Below, piece by piece: positions 5,120 to 7,964 of a stretch of 7,964 nt of DNA. The DNA is taken from NCBI GenBank assembly GCA_028712915.1, contig JAQTPJ010000032.1, positions 1 to 7,964 on the forward strand. Direction: 5' to 3'. The notes under the pieces were generated by a model, which saw only the letters and a program-made list of their open reading frames with translations, was not told the DNA's origin and ran no database searches. A program made the translations under genes and the position numbers. Source of the DNA: Candidatus Omnitrophota bacterium (lineage in GTDB: Bacteria; Omnitrophota; Gorgyraeia; Velamenicoccales; JABMQK01). The stretch's first letter is position 1, and each line of letters opens with the position of its first letter.

Positions 5120-6544
5120 TTATTTCTTAATCTTAGATAAATATTCGATTATTCCTTTCGAAGCCTTCTTCGCCATACCCATGGCTTCTATTACAGTACC
5201 CTCGCCGCCTACAATATCTCCGCCGGCAAAAACACCTTTTACGGAAGTTTCCATATTGTCCGGATTGACTATAACGTCGGAGTATTTATCCGTCTTGAGG
5301 CTCGGTGTTACACTGGTAAGCACCTGATTGGCTTTTAAGCCTATACCGAGTATTGCGATGTCGCAATCAATCTCAAAATCGCTTCCTTCAATTACTACTG
5401 GCCTTCTCCTGCCTGACTCATCGGGCAAACCTAATTCGCATTTCAAACACCTTAATTTCCTCACAAACCCTTTTTCGCCTCCTGTAAACTCTTTAGGCTG
5501 GATAAGAAAATTAAATTTTACGCCTTCTTCCTTTGCGTGTTCTATCTCAAGCCTTCTGGCGGGCATTTCTACCTCCGTGCGCCTATATACTATGGAGGTA
5601 TTTGGCGAAATTCCATTAATATTCTGCATCCTGAGCGCAGCCCTTGCCGCATCCATGGCGGTATTTCCGCCGCCGATTACTATGACACTCTTTCCTATGT
5701 TTACAGGCGTGTGATATTCGGGAAATTTATACGCGTTCATCAAATTAACGCGCGTCAAGAATTCGTTGGCGGAATAAACATTTCCCAAAGTCTCACCTTT
5801 TATCCCCAGAAAAGACGGCACCCCTGCGCCAAGCCCAAGGAATACGCTATCGTATTCCTGCGAAAGTTCATCTAAGGTCTTCATCCTTCCTGCGATAAAA
5901 TTAGTAACGACCTCAACCCCTAATTTCTTAAGATAATTTATTTCGAAATCAAGGATATTTCTGGGAAGACGAAACGGCGGTATGCCATACCTTAACACTC
6001 CGCCTGACTGATGGAGGCTTTCAAAAATTACCACTTTTACGCCTCTTCTTGCAAGTTCTCCGGCGCAGCATAAACCAGCAGGCCCTGAACCTACAATAGC
6101 TACCTTGAATTTACTAAGGCTTGCATCTTTTTTTATCGGGATCTCCAATTTATTGCTCATGCCGTAATCACCGACAAAGCGTTCCAGAAAATGTATATTT
6201 ATGGCATCCTTTGAAGCGAACGGCGAGCCTTTCTTTGTCAAAACGCATGCCTTCCTACACTGATATTCAGCAGGGCATACCCTGCCGCATATCGAGGGAA
6301 AATCATTCTTCTCCCTTATCGTAAAATAAGCTGCCTTGTAATCCTTATCTGTTATTTCATGTATAAACTTTTTTATATTTATACCTACAGGGCAACCCGA
6401 TATACAAGTCGGATTTTTGCATTGAATGCAGCGCGAAGCCTCTGAAAGTGCATCTTTTTCGTCATAACCTTTGACTACTTCAGAAAAATTCAGGCTTCTC
6501 GCTGAGGCCTCTGCTTCTTTTGCTAAAATCGGCTCTTTTTTCAT
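5120..6544 (-). CDS. nfnB: NADH-dependent ferredoxin:NADP+ oxidoreductase subunit B (GltD-like)
   Basis: A 474-residue flavoprotein of the glutamate-synthase small-subunit family. N-terminal cysteines for two [4Fe-4S] clusters are C39, C42, C47, C51 and C86, C90, C96, C100. The FAD site is VAIVGSGPAGLCCAGELARRG (148-168) and the NADP site VIVIGGGNTAMDAARAALRM (287-306), followed by RRTEVEMPAR (321-330). The C-terminal FAD motif is GVFAGGDIVGGEGTVIEAMG (437-456). With NfnA it should perform bifurcating transhydrogenation: NADH plus two reduced ferredoxins yield two NADPH. Databases often label it glutamate synthase (NADPH) small subunit or sulfide dehydrogenase subunit SudA. The frame is open 38 codons further upstream, but that stretch lies in nfnA and is not GltD-like; the ATG at 6542-6544 is preferred. 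It begins one base after the nfnA stop (TAGAATG) without a clear ribosome site, so translation is probably coupled. Confidence 0.92.
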   Translation of the reverse strand: MKKEPILAKEAEASARSLNFSEVVKGYDEKDALSEASRCIQCKNPTCISGCPVGINIKKFIHEITDKDYKAAYFTIREKNDFPSICGRVCPAEYQCRKACVLTKKGSPFASKDAINIHFLERFVGDYGMSNKLEIPIKKDASLSKFKVAIVGSGPAGLCCAGELARRGVKVVIFESLHQSGGVLRYGIPPFRLPRNILDFEINYLKKLGVEVVTNFIAGRMKTLDELSQEYDSVFLGLGAGVPSFLGIKGETLGNVYSANEFLTRVNLMNAYKFPEYHTPVNIGKSVIVIGGGNTAMDAARAALRMQNINGISPNTSIVYRRTEVEMPARRLEIEHAKEEGVKFNFLIQPKEFTGGEKGFVRKLRCLKCELGLPDESGRRRPVVIEGSDFEIDCDIAILGIGLKANQVLTSVTPSLKTDKYSDVIVNPDNMETSVKGVFAGGDIVGGEGTVIEAMGMAKKASKGIIEYLSKIKK

Positions 6545-6545
6545 T

Positions 6546-7382
6546 CTATAATTTATACAATTTGCAGATATGCGCTTCTTTATCCAAATAAACCCTGTTT
6601 CTTTTATCCAATTCATCCCAATCAACGTCGTGCGCCTCAAACTCCGGGCCATCCACACAACTAAATTTAACTTTTCCTGCCACTGTCACGCGGCAGCAAC
6701 CGCACATTCCTGTAGCGTCCACCATGAGCGCGTTCAAAGACACCATTGTCTTCACGCCGAATTCTTTTGTTACCACGGCGACCTTCCTCATCATAGGTAT
6801 TGGGCCGACAGCATAAGTTAAAGATACCTGCGCAGATTGAGAATTTGAAAGCAGTTCCTTTAATATATCAGTAGTGAATCCTTTTCTGCCATATGAACCA
6901 TCATCAGTCGCTATATGAAGCTCATCAGACACCGATTTAAGTTCATTCTCAAGTATCAATAAGTCTTTTGCGCGTGTACCCAATATCGTAATGACATAAT
7001 TCCCCGCCTTTTTCATTGCCCTTGCCACAGGATAAATCTCAGCTATGCCTACCCCTCCGCCAACCAGTATGATCTTGCCATAATTCTTAACTTCGGTAGG
7101 ATGGCCTAGCGGCCCGGTTATGGAATATATAGAATCGCCTACGCCTAATCCTCCTAAAAGCTTTGTAGTTAATCCTATTTCCTGAAAAATCAAAGTTATA
7201 GAACCTTTATCCTTATTGCTATCTACAATGGTTAAAGGAACCCTCTCGCCTTTTTCATTAACCATAAGCACGACAAATTGCCCTGCCTTGTTCTTATTCG
7301 CGATATCAGGGGCAAATATATCCAGCCTGGTTACTTTTGTATTGGAAATATTTGTTAAGGACTCTTTGCGCAGTATTTTCAT
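6546..7382 (-). CDS. nfnA: NADH-dependent ferredoxin:NADP+ oxidoreductase subunit A
   Basis: A 278-residue ferredoxin-NADP reductase/PyrK-like flavoprotein. Visible are FAD-binding RVPLTI (47-52), GPLGHP (90-95), nucleotide-binding LVGGGVGIAEIYPVARA (106-122) and a C-terminal [2Fe-2S] segment. Spacing D222-x4-C227-x2-C230-x11-C242 matches the Asp plus three Cys ligand pattern known from Thermotoga NfnA (recalled, not checked). C229 is an additional cysteine inside that motif. The tail DGPEFEAHDVDWDEL (244-258) is typical of NfnA/SudB. It is the first operon gene and should bind NADH and pass electrons to the FAD centre. The ATG at 7380-7382 has only a weak AAAGG four bases upstream, embedded in a tandem repeat. 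Confidence 0.92.
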   Translation of the reverse strand: MKILRKESLTNISNTKVTRLDIFAPDIANKNKAGQFVVLMVNEKGERVPLTIVDSNKDKGSITLIFQEIGLTTKLLGGLGVGDSIYSITGPLGHPTEVKNYGKIILVGGGVGIAEIYPVARAMKKAGNYVITILGTRAKDLLILENELKSVSDELHIATDDGSYGRKGFTTDILKELLSNSQSAQVSLTYAVGPIPMMRKVAVVTKEFGVKTMVSLNALMVDATGMCGCCRVTVAGKVKFSCVDGPEFEAHDVDWDELDKRNRVYLDKEAHICKLYKL

Positions 7383-7431
7383 AACCTTTAACCTAAAAAC
7401 TTTAAACCTTTAACCTTTAAACTTTTAAACC
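7383..7431 (-). repeat. Degenerate 7-8 bp tandem repeat abutting the nfnA start
   Basis: About 49 bp made of some seven imperfect units of the form GGTTAAA / GGTTTAAA / GTTTAAA (minus strand) fill the whole interval between the predicted -10 box and the ATG. The last unit supplies the only AGG near the start codon. Seen directly; any role in translation is inference. Confidence 0.7.
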
Positions 7432-7460
7432 ATTATATATCCAAACCGTATAATTTTATA
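7432..7460 (-). promoter_or_regulatory. Possible promoter of the nfnA-nfnB-gdhA operon
   Basis: A perfect TATAAT on the minus strand (7432-7437), with only a poor -35 match (TATAAA, 7455-7460) at 17 bp. It lies after the nadE terminator, so some promoter is needed in this interval. Confidence 0.4.
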
Positions 7461-7478
7461 GGTAAAATATCCCTGAGG

Positions 7479-7531
7479 CAAAAAAAATGGCGCCTCTTCT
7501 TTACTTCACTGTATAAAGAAAAGACACCATT
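7479..7531 (-). terminator. Intrinsic terminator of nadE
   Basis: A 17-bp stem (7514-7530 with 7487-7503) around a ten-base loop, followed on the minus strand by eight T. On the minus-strand RNA every position pairs, three of them as G-U; on the plus strand the same three would be C-A mismatches. That asymmetry fixes the direction. It lies 63 nt after the nadE stop. Confidence 0.92.
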
Positions 7532-7593
7532 GTCTCTCGTTAAAATATACCAATTTAAATTAAAATGTCAAGAAATTTCTTGGAAAATGTTTA

Positions 7594-7964
7594 TTATTTC
7601 GGGTATATAGGTATGGATAATAACTTATGCTGAGATAGTTTATTCCGCTTTTTAATCTTAGAGACTATTTCCTTGGAGAAGAAATTGCTTGTCCTACCTG
7701 ATTCTATAGCCAAAATCGCTTTATCTAAGTTTTCATAAGTAATTCCCAGTTCTGATTCGTCGCTCTGGCCCTGCCAAAGCCCGGCAGTCGGAACTCTGTC
7801 TATAATTTCCCGGGGAATACCCAATTCCTTTGCCAATCTCCTCACTTGTGTCTTTAACAAGCCCCCTAAAGGCAAAATATCCACTCCGCCATCGCCGTAT
7901 TTTGTAAAATAGCCTACTGTTAACTCGCTTTTATTGCCGCTGCCCGCCACTAAATAGTTCATCT
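7594..7964 (-). CDS. nadE: NH3-dependent NAD+ synthase, C-terminal part (5' end beyond window)
   Basis: The last 122 to 123 residues of NAD synthase, which amidates deamido-NAD to NAD+ using ATP and ammonia. Diagnostic NadE sequence is GSGNKSELTVGYFTKYGDGG, then LPLGGLLKTQVRRLAKELGIP, PTAGLWQGQSDESELGITYENLD. The Met at 7960-7962 aligns with the middle of the family, just before the NYLVxGTGNKSE motif, so it is not the start; the N-terminal half with the ATP pyrophosphatase loop lies outside. Its C-terminal tail is short and basic. It has its own strong terminator, so it is not part of the nfn operon, although NAD+ supply and ammonia use relate it loosely to its neighbours. Confidence 0.95.
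   Translation of the reverse strand, partial: MNYLVAGSGNKSELTVGYFTKYGDGGVDILPLGGLLKTQVRRLAKELGIPREIIDRVPTAGLWQGQSDESELGITYENLDKAILAIESGRTSNFFSKEIVSKIKKRNKLSQHKLLSIPIYPK

Noticed and set aside
5120..6544. True glutamate synthase (GOGAT) small subunit
   Set aside because: The family match is real, but it is paired and overlapping with NfnA, and no large GltB subunit is present in the window.
6545..6658. N-terminal 38-residue extension of nfnB
   Set aside because: It overlaps the conserved NfnA C-terminus, has no GltD/NfnB resemblance, and the ATG at 6544 starts the conserved protein in stop-start coupling.
7522..7535. Short hairpin AGACA-CCAT-TGTCT as an antiterminator of nadE
   Set aside because: It overlaps the terminator arm but has only five pairs and there is no downstream target on that strand other than read-through; probably chance.

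Overview
This window comes from a bacterial chromosome of moderate-to-low GC with strong AGGAGG-type ribosome sites and many intrinsic terminators. The gene content suggests an anaerobic, fermentative bacterium: ferredoxin-linked transhydrogenase NfnAB, NADP-type glutamate dehydrogenase, a DUF1846 protein, ammonia-dependent NAD synthase and a GAF-ANTAR regulator. The taxon cannot be fixed from the sequence; a candidate phylum such as Omnitrophota is a guess. No mobile element, CRISPR array, tRNA or rRNA was seen.

Layout. A DUF1846 gene (minus, cut by the left edge) is preceded by a short leader with a promoter, two small hexaloop hairpins and an intrinsic terminator. Next is a GAF-ANTAR antitermination regulator (minus). 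Divergent from it is the most unusual gene, a type I glutamine synthetase with an N-terminal helix-turn-helix domain (plus). Its promoter is flanked by two near-identical 16-bp palindromes. After it comes a 263-bp intergenic stretch holding a probable glnA terminator, a promoter-like sequence, a structured RNA of about 88 nt ending in its own terminator, and a strong terminator for the convergent gene. Then follows the minus-strand operon nfnA-nfnB-gdhA. Upstream of it lie an A/C/T-rich tandem repeat at the nfnA start and the terminator of nadE. The 3' part of nadE (minus) is cut by the right edge.

How it works together. Most of the window concerns ammonia assimilation and its reducing power. 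NfnAB is expected to make NADPH from NADH plus reduced ferredoxin, and GdhA to spend NADPH fixing ammonia into glutamate. The HTH-glutamine synthetase converts glutamate and ammonia to glutamine and may control its own promoter. The GAF-ANTAR protein probably binds paired RNA hairpins. A candidate target lies directly downstream of its own gene, ahead of DUF1846. No true glutamate synthase is present: the GltD-like protein is better read as NfnB because its partner is NfnA. No intergenic gap exceeds 300 bases.
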